31,400 bases of DNA from CAZFQD01 sp964520885 (GTDB lineage: Bacteria > Bacillota > Clostridia > Oscillospirales > SIG519): assembly GCA_964520885.1 (NCBI GenBank), contig CAZFQD010000010.1:1-31400 (forward strand). Direction: 5' to 3'. Under the pieces are notes generated by a model. The model was not told where the DNA came from and ran no database searches. It saw only the letters and a program-made list of their open reading frames with translations. A program made the translations under genes and the position numbers. This document shows, piece after piece, positions 15,870 through 23,998 of this stretch. The number at the start of each line of letters is the position of its first letter. Positions within the stretch are counted from its first letter, which is position 1.

Positions 15870-15903
15870 ATAATTAATTATATTATAATTTTGAGGTGAA
15901 ACT

Positions 15904-16980
15904 ATGGCAGAAAAAGTAATGGTTGCTATGAGTGGGGGAGTGGATAGCTCAGTAGCCGCCGCAATTTTAAAGGATAAAGGTTATGAAATAACGGGTGCTA
16001 CCTTAAAACTTTTTGACAATGAAGAAATTGGAATATGTGAAAAACAAAAAACCTGCTGTGCTGTAAAAGATATTGAAGATGCGAGAAATGTTGCGTTAAC
16101 TTTAGGTTTTCCTTTTTATGTTTTTAATTTTAAAGATAGATTTATTGAGCAAGTTATTGAAAGATTTGTTAGAGGATATATAAATGGAGAAACCCCAAAT
16201 CCTTGCATAGATTGTAACAGATATATTAAATTTAGCGAGTTGTTAACAAGGGCGTCCCTCTTAGAAAATGATTTCATTGCAACAGGACATTACGCAAAAA
16301 TTGAATACGACAATGCTTCAAAAAGATATTTACTTAAAAAACCAGTTGATTTAACAAAAGACCAAACCTATGTTTTATATGCTTTAACACAAGAGCAACT
16401 TTCAAAAACAAAATTTGTTTTAGGTGATTACAAAAAAAGTGAAGTAAGGGAAATAGCAGAAAAAATCGGGCTTTATAATGCAAAAAAGCCCGATAGTCAA
16501 GATATTTGTTTTGTAAAGGATGGCAAATATGGCGATTTTATTGAAAGTTATACAGGAATTAAATTTGAAAAAGGGAACTTTGTTGATAAAAGCGGAAAAA
16601 TTTATGGTCAGCATAAGGGAATAATTAATTACACAATAGGTCAACGAAAGGGCTTGGGTATTGCCCATAGTGAGCCTTTGTTTGTATTGAATAAGGATAT
16701 TGAGAATAATACCGTTATTGTTGGCACTGAAAAAGAACAATATAGCAAAACCTTAATTGCAAGTGATATTAATTTAATTGTAAACGATAAATTACAAGGT
16801 CAATTAAAAGTATATGCAAAAACAAGATACCGACAAAAAGAGCAAAAAGCAACTATACAATTAATAGACAATGATAAAATTTTAGTAGAATTTGACCAGC
16901 CTCAAAGAGCAATTACTAAAGGACAAGCAGTAGTATTCTATGATGGGGACATAGTTGTTGGTGGAGGAACGATTCAGTAA
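15904..16980 (+). CDS. mnmA: tRNA-specific 2-thiouridylase MnmA
   Basis: A 358-aa ATP-dependent enzyme that puts sulfur on U34 of Lys, Glu and Gln tRNAs. The PP-loop ATP site SGGVDSS is at residues 10-16. The catalytic cysteines are Cys104 (IDCN) and Cys202 (DICFV), matching C102 and C199 of the E. coli enzyme. DSQDICFV and TIGQRKGLGI are family hallmarks. ATG 15904 has GAGGTG upstream. It is a single-gene unit, and no sulfur-donor desulfurase gene is adjacent. The stop codon sits in the first unit of a heptad repeat. Confidence 0.97.
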   Translation: MAEKVMVAMSGGVDSSVAAAILKDKGYEITGATLKLFDNEEIGICEKQKTCCAVKDIEDARNVALTLGFPFYVFNFKDRFIEQVIERFVRGYINGETPNPCIDCNRYIKFSELLTRASLLENDFIATGHYAKIEYDNASKRYLLKKPVDLTKDQTYVLYALTQEQLSKTKFVLGDYKKSEVREIAEKIGLYNAKKPDSQDICFVKDGKYGDFIESYTGIKFEKGNFVDKSGKIYGQHKGIINYTIGQRKGLGIAHSEPLFVLNKDIENNTVIVGTEKEQYSKTLIASDINLIVNDKLQGQLKVYAKTRYRQKEQKATIQLIDNDKILVEFDQPQRAITKGQAVVFYDGDIVVGGGTIQ

Positions 16981-17002
16981 TCAGTTATCAGTGTTCAGTA
17001 AG
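16975..17002. repeat. Heptad repeat CAGTNNN x4 at the mnmA stop
   Basis: CAGTAAT, CAGTTAT, CAGTGTT and CAGTAAG follow in strict 7-bp phase. The first unit encodes the final Gln and the TAA stop of mnmA. It fills the 30-bp gap before the convergent copper ATPase. Confidence 0.7.
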
Positions 17003-17010
17003 AGCCATAT

Positions 17011-19248
17011 TTATCCTTTGAATTTGTTTAAAAACAATGTATTTGTTACTACCGAAACGGAAGACATACTCATAGCCGTCGCCGCAAAAATTGGGTTTAA
17101 CATTATACCAAAGAATGGAAAAAGAATACCTGCCGCAATTGGAATACCTAAAATGTTATAGATAAATGCCCAAAATAAATTTTGCTTTATTTTATTTATA
17201 GTTGCTTTACTCAAAGCAATAGCATATGCTACACCAGATAAATTAGAACGCATTAAAACAATATCAGCACTTTCAATCGCAACATCAGTTCCGCTACCAA
17301 TAGCAATTCCAACATCAGCCTTAGTAAGAGCAATCGCATCATTTATTCCGTCGCCAACCATAGCAACTTTATTTCCCATTTCTTGTAGTTGTGCGATTTC
17401 ATTTGATTTATCCGAAGGTAAAACCTCAGCAATTACAATATCTATTCCAACCTGCCTTGCAATTGCAGAGGCAGTTTTTTTATTATCTCCTGTAAGCATC
17501 GCTGTTTTTATACCCATTTTATGCAAAGCTTCAATAGCAGATTTGCTATCTTCCTTTACAACATCGGCAACAGCAATAATTCCCGCAAATTCTCCATTAA
17601 TAGCAATGAACATAGGCGTTTTTCCGTTATTTGATAGTTGTTCAAATTGATTAATATATTCTAATGTAGATATATTATTATCATTCATTAAATTTATATT
17701 TCCTATTAAAACATCCTTTTCTAACACTTTTGCATACAATCCCTTTCCGGGAATTGCCGTAAAGCTATCGGATTTTACAATATCTAAACCTTTGTTATTT
17801 GCATAGTTTACGATGGCTTCGCCTAATGGATGTTCACTATTTTTTTCAGCAGAAGAAACTATCGATAACAACTCGTCTTGACTTATATTATTCGTAATAA
17901 TATCTGTTACTTGTGGAGTTCCTTTTGTTATAGTTCCTGTTTTATCAAATACTATAACATTTATTTTATGTGCAGTTTCAAGTGCAGTTCCATTTTTAAA
18001 TAATACTCCATTAGATGCACCCTTTCCGGTTCCTACCATTATAGCAGTAGGTGTTGCTAAGCCCAAAGCACAAGGGCAAGCAATTACTAAAACAGAAATA
18101 AAAACTGTTAGCGATAATTCAATATTATTTGTTGCAAAAAACCAGATAATTCCCGAAATTAATGCAATAACAATAACCACAGGAACAAATTTTTCAGAAA
18201 TAACATCTGCTAATTTTGCTATTGGTGCTTTACTACTTGCGGCTTCCTCAACTAATTTTATTATTCCTGCTAATGCAGTGTCATTTCTAACCTTAGTAGC
18301 AGTGAATTTAATTACCCCATTTTTATTAATGCTTCCAGCAAATACATTATTACCAATATTTTTTTCTAAAGGCATACTTTCGCCTGTTAGCATACTTTCG
18401 TCAATAAAAGTATTTCCCTCTTTTACCACTCCGTCAACAGGTATTTTAGAACCGGGCTTTACAATGATAATATCACCAACTACAATATCATCTATCATAA
18501 GTTCAAGTTCTTTTCCATCTCTTATGACTAATGCAGTTTTTGGAGTTAATCTCATTAATGCTTTTATTGAATCGCTTGCTTTATTTTTGCTTAATGCTTC
18601 AAGAGTTTTACCTAACAAAACAAGTGTGATAATAATTGCAGAGGATTCAAAATACATTTTTTCAGCATAGAAAAAATTACCATTTGCTATTTGAATTGTG
18701 CAAAAAACACTGTATAAAAAAGCGGCACAAGTTCCTATAGCAATAAGACTATCCATATTTGGACTTTTATTAAATAAAGATTTATATCCAACTGTATAAA
18801 ATTTATAACCAACAATAATAACAGGTAAGCACAAAAATAATTGGACAAGAGCAAAATTCAATGGAAAATTATTCATATCAATTATATTAGGTAAAGGTAA
18901 ATTACTGCTTATCATTCTTCCCATAGTAATATATAAAAGTGGTATTGAAAAAACAGCAGAAATAATTAACTTAATAATTAATATTTTTAATTGTTTATCT
19001 TTTTTTGCTTTATCTTGGTCCTTATTAGTTTCAGAAAAAAGCACTGCCTTATACCCTAAATCATCTATAACTTTAATTATCATATTGTTGGAAATGACCT
19101 TATCATCATACTCGGCTGTGGCTTTTTCAGATGCTAAATTAACATAAGCAAAAATTACTCCTTCTATCTTTAAAAGAGTTTTTTCAATTCTTGTCGCACA
19201 AGATGCACAGGCCATTCCACTAATACTTAAATCTATTTTTCTTTTCAT
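17011..19248 (-). CDS. copA: Copper-exporting P1B-type ATPase
   Basis: A 745-aa P-type ATPase. It has one N-terminal heavy-metal-associated domain with GMACASC (residues 11-17). The transmembrane metal site is CPC (391-393), phosphorylation is at Asp435 (DKTGT), and the nucleotide-binding His-Pro is in SEHPLG. The hinge is MVGDGINDA. CPC with an MxCxxC domain indicates Cu(I) export from the cytoplasm. ATG 19248 has AAGGAG upstream. No CsoR-type regulator or copper chaperone is next to it. It is convergent with mnmA; its upstream region is the structured stretch at 19297-19443. Confidence 0.95.
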   Translation of the reverse strand: MKRKIDLSISGMACASCATRIEKTLLKIEGVIFAYVNLASEKATAEYDDKVISNNMIIKVIDDLGYKAVLFSETNKDQDKAKKDKQLKILIIKLIISAVFSIPLLYITMGRMISSNLPLPNIIDMNNFPLNFALVQLFLCLPVIIVGYKFYTVGYKSLFNKSPNMDSLIAIGTCAAFLYSVFCTIQIANGNFFYAEKMYFESSAIIITLVLLGKTLEALSKNKASDSIKALMRLTPKTALVIRDGKELELMIDDIVVGDIIIVKPGSKIPVDGVVKEGNTFIDESMLTGESMPLEKNIGNNVFAGSINKNGVIKFTATKVRNDTALAGIIKLVEEAASSKAPIAKLADVISEKFVPVVIVIALISGIIWFFATNNIELSLTVFISVLVIACPCALGLATPTAIMVGTGKGASNGVLFKNGTALETAHKINVIVFDKTGTITKGTPQVTDIITNNISQDELLSIVSSAEKNSEHPLGEAIVNYANNKGLDIVKSDSFTAIPGKGLYAKVLEKDVLIGNINLMNDNNISTLEYINQFEQLSNNGKTPMFIAINGEFAGIIAVADVVKEDSKSAIEALHKMGIKTAMLTGDNKKTASAIARQVGIDIVIAEVLPSDKSNEIAQLQEMGNKVAMVGDGINDAIALTKADVGIAIGSGTDVAIESADIVLMRSNLSGVAYAIALSKATINKIKQNLFWAFIYNILGIPIAAGILFPFFGIMLNPIFAATAMSMSSVSVVTNTLFLNKFKG

Positions 19249-19296
19249 ATAAAAAAACTCCTTAATTTAATATTTATACTGTTTATAGCATAGAAG

Positions 19297-19443
19297 AAGT
19301 CTGAAAGAAATTTTATTTCTGTAAGACTTTGCACATCGCCGTTTGCGAAGCAAAATTTCGGCGGTGCAATAAGATAAGATTTTTATCCACAAAAATTTTA
19401 TTTTATAAAATTTTGTCTTTACAAGGTGCAATTCATTTGCACC
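19297..19443. repeat. Cluster of four inverted repeats between copA and the Gx transporter gene
   Basis: No gene is seen here. Hairpin 1: AAGTCT/AGACTT plus AGAAAT/ATTTCT (19297-19329). Hairpin 2: TTGCAC-CGCCG with CGGCG-GTGCAA and a 2-nt bulge (19329-19369). Hairpin 3: AAAATTTTAT/ATAAAATTTT (19392-19414). Hairpin 4: GGTGCAA/TTGCACC (19425-19443). The GTGCAA word recurs in hairpins 2 and 4. The region lies upstream of both divergent genes. It looks like a nested intergenic repeat element rather than a known riboswitch. Confidence 0.55.
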
Positions 19444-19539
19444 GTAGGAAAGGTGGTTATAAAAATGATTGAAATAGTTATATTAATATGCTAAAATAAT
19501 TGTAATAAAACTTGAGTGTTGCTTTTTTGAGGTGCTTAT

Positions 19540-20052
19540 ATGAAAAAAATAACTGTTTGTGCAATATTAGTATCGTTAGCCTTAGTATTAGCAATAGTTG
19601 AACGAGGTATACCATTTGAGTTAATATCTCCAGTTCCGGGTATAAAAATAGGTCTTCCAAATATAATTACATTGTTTGCATTGTTTTTTCTTGATTTGCG
19701 TTCTGTATTTGCAATAGTAATATTACGATGTATTTTAGTTGCAATATTAGTGGGGTCATTTTCTTCATTTGCTTTTTCAATTACAGGAGGAATTTTTGCA
19801 TTAATAATTATGATATTTCTAAAAAAAGGATATAATAATTTATTTTCTATGATTGGCATTAGTATTGCCGGTGCCGCTTTTCATAATATTGGACAAATAA
19901 TAATGGCTTGTATTTTATTAAAAAGTTTTAGTATATTTGCTTATCTTCCTTTATTGTTGTTAACCTCAATTGCAACAGGATTAATTACAGGTATTATAGG
20001 TGAAGAATTGGTAAAAAGAATGAGCAAAATAATGCATAGTATTTATCAATAA
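19540..20052 (+). CDS. Gx transporter family membrane protein
   Basis: A 170-aa membrane protein with about five helices, resembling the Gx transporter family (formerly annotated heptaprenyl diphosphate synthase component I). Hallmarks are an N-terminal helix followed by PVPGIKIGLPNIITLFALF, then LRCILVAILVGSF and SITGGIFALIIM. The substrate is unknown; the S-component-like shape suggests vitamin or cofactor uptake. ATG 19540 has GAGGTG upstream. The convergent neighbour is an ApbE flavin transferase, a pairing also common in other Clostridia, which hints at flavin-linked membrane redox functions. Confidence 0.8.
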   Translation: MKKITVCAILVSLALVLAIVERGIPFELISPVPGIKIGLPNIITLFALFFLDLRSVFAIVILRCILVAILVGSFSSFAFSITGGIFALIIMIFLKKGYNNLFSMIGISIAGAAFHNIGQIIMACILLKSFSIFAYLPLLLLTSIATGLITGIIGEELVKRMSKIMHSIYQ

Positions 20053-20053
20053 T

Positions 20054-20081
20054 TTTCAAATTTTCACTTTCAATTCTCAAT
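20054..20081. repeat. Heptad repeat TTTCAAA / TTTTCAC / TTTCAAT / TCTCAAT
   Basis: Four 7-bp units fill the gap between two convergent stop codons. The last unit contains the TGA of apbE on the minus strand. No terminator hairpin is seen in this convergent junction. Confidence 0.55.
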
Positions 20082-21168
20082 TATTAGTCGCTCCGCCCAT
20101 ATTTTTTAATAGTATTTTCATTCCTTCGGTTGCATTTTGAGAATTATCAGGCATAACCCATAATGCATCAACAGAGTCTAAACTATCAATTAGTTTTCTG
20201 CTTTGTTGATAAGGTAATAAAAACGCAGTAGTTGATAAGAAATCAGCAAGAGCTGAATTATCACAAACAATGGTAACACTACTATAATAATTGGCTGGCA
20301 TTAAAGTAGCAGGGTCAATTAAATGATGAATTAATTTATCATCAACTGTATAAAATCTTTGATAATTTCCACTTGTTACTACCGATAAATTATCAACAAA
20401 GGCAGTATCAAGTGTATTTTCATTAGTATCTATAGCATTTTCGTTTGGATTTTTAATTCCAACTCCCCATTTCATTCTAATACCGTCCATAGGAGCACCT
20501 ATTGTTTTAACATTGCCACCGCTACTAATAAGTGCTGAATAAAGCCCTAAATTACGCATTTCGTTTGCAACAATTTCAGTAGCAAAACCTTTTGCAACAG
20601 CACCTACATCTATACTCATAAGTTTATCCTCTAAGTAAACTGTGCTATCAATTTGATTAATTACTATTTTATCAATATTAGTATGTTGGTCAGCAGTCTT
20701 TAATTGCTCAATGCTTGGCAATTTTGCAGTTTGAGGATTTGCAATTCCATCTTCTCTGTAATTATGCCAAATTTTAAGCACTGCTCCTAATGCAATATTA
20801 ACTTTTGAATTATAAACTTTACTTTTTTCTATAGAAAATGTTAACAAATCAATAATATCTTTATTTACAATTATTGGTTTAATTCCAGCATTATCATTTA
20901 TAGTTTTTATATTATTAATATTATCATAATTATTGTAAATATCATATAATTTACTTAACTCTTCAAATCGTGATTGAATTTTAGTTTTATATTGATTGAA
21001 TTCTTGCTCGCTTTGTGTATAAGCTATTATTTGAATTAGAGTGTCAAATGTGCCGTAGAAGGTATAACTATTTTTTTGGTAACCTGTTTTAGGGGCATTT
21101 TGGCAACTTACAATTGAAGTAAGCAACACTAAAATTGCTAATATTAAGCATAACTTTTTAAAATTCAA
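20077..21168 (-). CDS. apbE: FAD:protein FMN transferase, lipoprotein (ApbE)
   Basis: A 363-aa lipoprotein (lipobox Cys22 in SIVSC) that attaches FMN to Thr/Ser of extracytoplasmic proteins such as Rnf/Nqr subunits. Family motifs in order: GTFDTLIQI, SIDVGAVAKGFATE (Mg/FAD site), SSGGNVKTIGAP, VTSGNYQRFY and HLIDPATLMPA. It starts at TTG 21168, after AAGGA. No Rnf genes are in the window, so the target is elsewhere. The length is normal for the family. Confidence 0.93.
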   Translation of the reverse strand: MNFKKLCLILAILVLLTSIVSCQNAPKTGYQKNSYTFYGTFDTLIQIIAYTQSEQEFNQYKTKIQSRFEELSKLYDIYNNYDNINNIKTINDNAGIKPIIVNKDIIDLLTFSIEKSKVYNSKVNIALGAVLKIWHNYREDGIANPQTAKLPSIEQLKTADQHTNIDKIVINQIDSTVYLEDKLMSIDVGAVAKGFATEIVANEMRNLGLYSALISSGGNVKTIGAPMDGIRMKWGVGIKNPNENAIDTNENTLDTAFVDNLSVVTSGNYQRFYTVDDKLIHHLIDPATLMPANYYSSVTIVCDNSALADFLSTTAFLLPYQQSRKLIDSLDSVDALWVMPDNSQNATEGMKILLKNMGGATNN

Positions 21169-21244
21169 AACTATCAGTCCTTAAAAAAGTTTAATATCTT
21201 TCAAACTTATGGTAGCAGAAACAAAAAAATAAAACAATAGATAT

Positions 21245-21273
21245 TTGAAAACTAATACTAATTATGATATAAT
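21245..21273 (+). promoter_or_regulatory. Predicted sigma-A promoter of rpe
   Basis: -35 TTGAAA (21245-21250), 17-bp spacer, -10 TATAAT (21268-21273), 40 bp before the rpe start. Confidence 0.8.
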
Positions 21274-21313
21274 ATAAAAATTAAAATACAATAAAAAAGC
21301 AAGGAATGATTAT

Positions 21314-21973
21314 ATGTATAAGTTAGCACCTTCAATATTATCAGCAGATTTTGCCTTTCTTGCAAACGACATTGAAAAGGTTGAAAAAGCAGGAGTAGAT
21401 TACTTACACATTGATGTTATGGATGGAGAATTTGTGCCAAATATTACTATTGGTGCTCAAATTGTAAATGCAATTCGAAAGCATTCAAAGTTAGTTTTTG
21501 ATGTCCATTTAATGATTGTAAAGCCTGAAAGGCACATTAAAGATTTTGTAAATGCAGGAGCCGATATTATTACAGTGCATAGCGAAGCAGTGGACGATTT
21601 AGACGGCTGTATTGATTTAATTAAGAGTTTTAATATTAAGGCGAGTGTTTCGGTTAAACCCAAAACTCCTATTGAGGCAGTGTTTCCATATCTTGATAAG
21701 TTAGATATGGTTTTAATAATGACGGTTGAACCGGGCTTTGGAGGGCAATCCTTTATAGAAAAAATGTATGAAAAGATTTTTAAGTTAAGAAAAGAAATTG
21801 ACAAAAGAGGCTTAAAAACAGAAATAGAAATAGATGGTGGAGCAAACCTTGAAAACATAAAGCAAATAGTTTCAAGTGGAGTTAATGTAGTAGTTGCAGG
21901 CTCAGCAATTTTCGGCTCAGATAATATTGAGCAAACAGTTAAGCAATTTAGAAATAACGCTATTAAAGGCTAA
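21314..21973 (+). CDS. rpe: Ribulose-phosphate 3-epimerase
   Basis: A 219-aa TIM-barrel enzyme interconverting ribulose 5-phosphate and xylulose 5-phosphate in the pentose phosphate pathway. Catalytic and metal residues are in HIDVMDGEFVPN and VFDVHLMI; the phosphate site is in VEPGFGGQSF and EIDGGAN. ATG 21314 follows AAGGAATG. In many Clostridia rpe sits next to rsgA and the prkC/stp kinase-phosphatase pair; here it stands alone. No terminator is evident, and a repeat-rich gap follows. Confidence 0.96.
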   Translation: MYKLAPSILSADFAFLANDIEKVEKAGVDYLHIDVMDGEFVPNITIGAQIVNAIRKHSKLVFDVHLMIVKPERHIKDFVNAGADIITVHSEAVDDLDGCIDLIKSFNIKASVSVKPKTPIEAVFPYLDKLDMVLIMTVEPGFGGQSFIEKMYEKIFKLRKEIDKRGLKTEIEIDGGANLENIKQIVSSGVNVVVAGSAIFGSDNIEQTVKQFRNNAIKG

Positions 21974-22003
21974 TGCCTAAAAACTAAAAGTGAATGACTA
22001 TTG

Positions 22004-22150
22004 TCATTGCGAGCGTAGTGTGGCAATCCCATTTTTTATTAGAAATTAGGAATGAGAAATTTTAATTATGGCTGTCAGCAAAGCTGACTGAGGATTAGCC
22101 ATTTTCTTTAATTCCCTAATTTCTAATTTCTAACCTCTAATTTCTAAATT
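22004..22150. repeat. Composite intergenic repeat: ATTGC...GCAAT element plus inverted heptad arms around a GC hairpin
   Basis: It begins with GTCATTGCGAG...GCAATCCC (22013-22030), a motif dispersed in many bacteria. Heptads ATTAGAA, ATTAGGA and ATGAGAA follow (22038-22058). A core hairpin comes next: ATGGCT / AGCCAT enclosing GTCAGC-AAA-GCTGAC. The opposite-strand heptads AATTTCT (22118-22145, four units, one variant) follow, preceded by ATTCCCT. The two heptad arms are inverted, so the whole region can fold as a long stem-loop. No gene is seen in this 290-bp gap. Confidence 0.65.
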
Positions 22151-22227
22151 GCAAGGGCTATACTCTTACTGTATAGTGTAAAAATTATAAAAACAATGTA
22201 AAATGGAAAACATTTATTAATTCAATA

Positions 22228-22236
22228 TGGTATAAT
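22228..22236 (+). promoter_or_regulatory. Extended -10 promoter of the paired membrane protein genes
   Basis: TGGTATAAT is an extended -10 with no good -35. It is framed by ATATGG (22226-22231) and CCATAT (22238-22243, approximate), which may be an operator. Confidence 0.5.
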
Positions 22237-22266
22237 ATCCATATTAAATTTAAGGAGTTGTATTAA

Positions 22267-22947
22267 ATGCAGTTAATAAAAAAATTCAATATTCGCACTA
22301 CGGGAATATTAGCTTATGCGATATATAGTTTATTTAATACAGCCATTTCCTCATCATTTTCATCATATATTAAGTTTCAAAGTATGAGATTCAATTCGTT
22401 TCATTCCATTACTTTGAAGTATTTTGATATATCAATAATTTTAAATAGTTACATACAACCTCTCTTGTTTATTGCTTTTCTTTTCATTTTATATAAAGTG
22501 AATTCTAAGCAAAAGGGCGAAAAACCATTAAAAGTATTAGGTATTATATTTATTTCTCTTGAATTAATTGTAATATTTTTATCAATAGAAAGAGTGTTTC
22601 GCTCAAGCTTACAATTAAAAGAATTCTACACTATTATTTCGTTTTTTCTTGGAGTTTTTAGTTCAATAGGTTTTGTGCTTTTTGTTCTAAGCAAATACAA
22701 AAAAGTTATGCTAATTATTTATACTATAGGCTTAATATATTCGTTTCACTTTAATATTTATATAGTTAATAGTGCCTTTAATGTATTGCCAAAAACAAGA
22801 CTTACAAGTTTTGTTATTAATAATTCTATGGATTTATCATTTTGGCTTTATACAATACCAAATATGATTATTGGTTTATTTTTTGGAATTCTCATTTGGT
22901 TTTACTGCTTTTTTGAAATAAAGAATAAACAAAAAGGAGAAAATTAA
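22267..22947 (+). CDS. Six-helix membrane protein, paralog 1
   Basis: A 226-aa integral membrane protein with about six predicted helices (near 13-33, 60-77, 90-110, 122-142, 150-172 and 195-217). I do not recognise a family. It is closely related to the next gene: both start with a K-K-F-N-x-R-T-T-G-I-L motif and share the loop KVNSKQKGEKPLK and the C-terminal ILIWFYCFFEIKN. ATG 22267 has AAGGAG upstream. Its TAA overlaps the ATG of the next gene (TAATG), so the pair is co-translated and may form a heteromer. Confidence 0.75.
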   Translation: MQLIKKFNIRTTGILAYAIYSLFNTAISSSFSSYIKFQSMRFNSFHSITLKYFDISIILNSYIQPLLFIAFLFILYKVNSKQKGEKPLKVLGIIFISLELIVIFLSIERVFRSSLQLKEFYTIISFFLGVFSSIGFVLFVLSKYKKVMLIIYTIGLIYSFHFNIYIVNSAFNVLPKTRLTSFVINNSMDLSFWLYTIPNMIIGLFFGILIWFYCFFEIKNKQKGEN

Positions 22948-23639
22948 TGCAATATCTAAAAAAATTCAATGTTCGCACAACAGGAATATTAATTTATGCT
23001 TTTTATACTTTGTTTAATTGGGTTATTTACTCATCGTTTTCAACATTCAATAGGCTGCAAAATATGCAAAATAATTTAAATATTCCTATTAATATAAATT
23101 ATTTTAGTATACTTGATATTTTAACTATTTATGTAATGCCACTTTTATTTATTGCTTTTCTTTTCATTTTATATAAAGTGAATTCTAAGCAAAAGGGAGA
23201 AAAACCATTAAAAGTATTTGGTATTATATTTATTTCTCTTGAAGTAATATTTAAATTAATGTCCATCCAAAGAATATTTCGCTCAAGTGTAGAAACGACA
23301 GAATTAATAACATTTTTTGTTGTTCTTGTTCTTGGCATTTGTAGTTCAATTGGTTTTGTGCTTTTTGTTCTTAGCAAATACAAAAAAACTATGCTAATTA
23401 TATATTCTTTTGGCATAATTTATTTAGTTAACAATACTATTTTTTCAGTTAATAGCATACTTATGTCAATTTCAAAAAATGAAATTCAAAATATTTTTGG
23501 AAATAATCCTTTTAACTATGCATATTTGATTTATTCAATGCCTAATATGCTTGTTAAATTTTCATTTAGTATTCTCATTTGGTTTTACTGCTTTTTTGAA
23601 ATCAAAAACAATTCAAGAATATTAATTGATAAAAACTGA
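22947..23639 (+). CDS. Six-helix membrane protein, paralog 2
   Basis: A 230-aa tandem paralog of the preceding protein, same topology, unknown function. A 96-bp block (23148-23243) differs from the first gene (22468-22563) at only 2 positions, although the proteins diverge much more elsewhere. A second conserved block covers the loop after helix 4 (SKYKK). AAAGGAG precedes the ATG within the end of gene 1. The stop codon lies in a perfect palindrome. Confidence 0.75.
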   Translation: MQYLKKFNVRTTGILIYAFYTLFNWVIYSSFSTFNRLQNMQNNLNIPININYFSILDILTIYVMPLLFIAFLFILYKVNSKQKGEKPLKVFGIIFISLEVIFKLMSIQRIFRSSVETTELITFFVVLVLGICSSIGFVLFVLSKYKKTMLIIYSFGIIYLVNNTIFSVNSILMSISKNEIQNIFGNNPFNYAYLIYSMPNMLVKFSFSILIWFYCFFEIKNNSRILIDKN

Positions 23640-23656
23640 ACGGTCAATGACCGTTC
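23638..23656. repeat. Perfect 19-bp palindrome at the stop of membrane paralog 2
   Basis: GAACGGTCAATGACCGTTC has 9-bp arms around one A. The TGA stop at 23637-23639 enters it. A run of A and no T-run follows on the plus strand, so it is not a typical terminator; it could be an operator for the next operon or another small hairpin repeat. Confidence 0.6.
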
Positions 23657-23670
23657 ACTACAAAAAAACT

Positions 23671-23698
23671 TTCCACTTTCAATTTTCCACTTTCAATT
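23671..23698. repeat. Tandem 14-bp (2 x 7) repeat TTCCACT-TTCAATT x2
   Basis: The 14-bp unit is repeated exactly (23671-23684, 23685-23698), and each unit is made of two related heptamers. Confidence 0.8.
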
Positions 23699-23761
23699 AA
23701 TTTGATTATTCCTTTAATTTCCTGTCAAAAATTATTATATATGATGTTTTTGGAGGTTTAT

Positions 23762-23974
23762 ATGATTAAAGGAGTTTATAAAAATATAGTGGTTGTTAAA
23801 GACTTAGACAGTGAAATAATTGAAGAGGCAATATTTATAGTTAAGCCAAAGGCTTCAAAAAAAGGGATTTCAAGGATGGATATGCTTACTGAGGCTAAGC
23901 ATATATTAGAGCAAAAGACTAAACGATATGGTGATATAGTAAATACACCCAAAAAGAAATGGAATTTGTTTTAA
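23762..23974 (+). CDS. Small conserved-looking protein of the ECF sigma operon, unknown function
   Basis: A 70-aa, charged, soluble protein starting at ATG 23762 with GGAGG 5 nt upstream; the frame is open from 23702 but without a ribosome site. It lies 24 bp before the sigma factor gene and is very likely in the same operon. No membrane segment, Cys cluster or DNA-binding motif is seen. I do not recognise the family. Confidence 0.7.
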   Translation: MIKGVYKNIVVVKDLDSEIIEEAIFIVKPKASKKGISRMDMLTEAKHILEQKTKRYGDIVNTPKKKWNLF

Positions 23975-23998
23975 ACCTTTTTTAGGAGGGGTAAGACT

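Noticed and set aside
17011..19248. Copper riboswitch or CsoR operator upstream of copA
   Set aside because: The hairpins at 19297-19443 match no such motif I know and look like repeat elements; no csoR gene is present.
22004..22030. tRNA or other small RNA gene in the GTCATTGCGAG segment
   Set aside because: No cloverleaf or anticodon arm can be drawn; the motif is a dispersed repeat.
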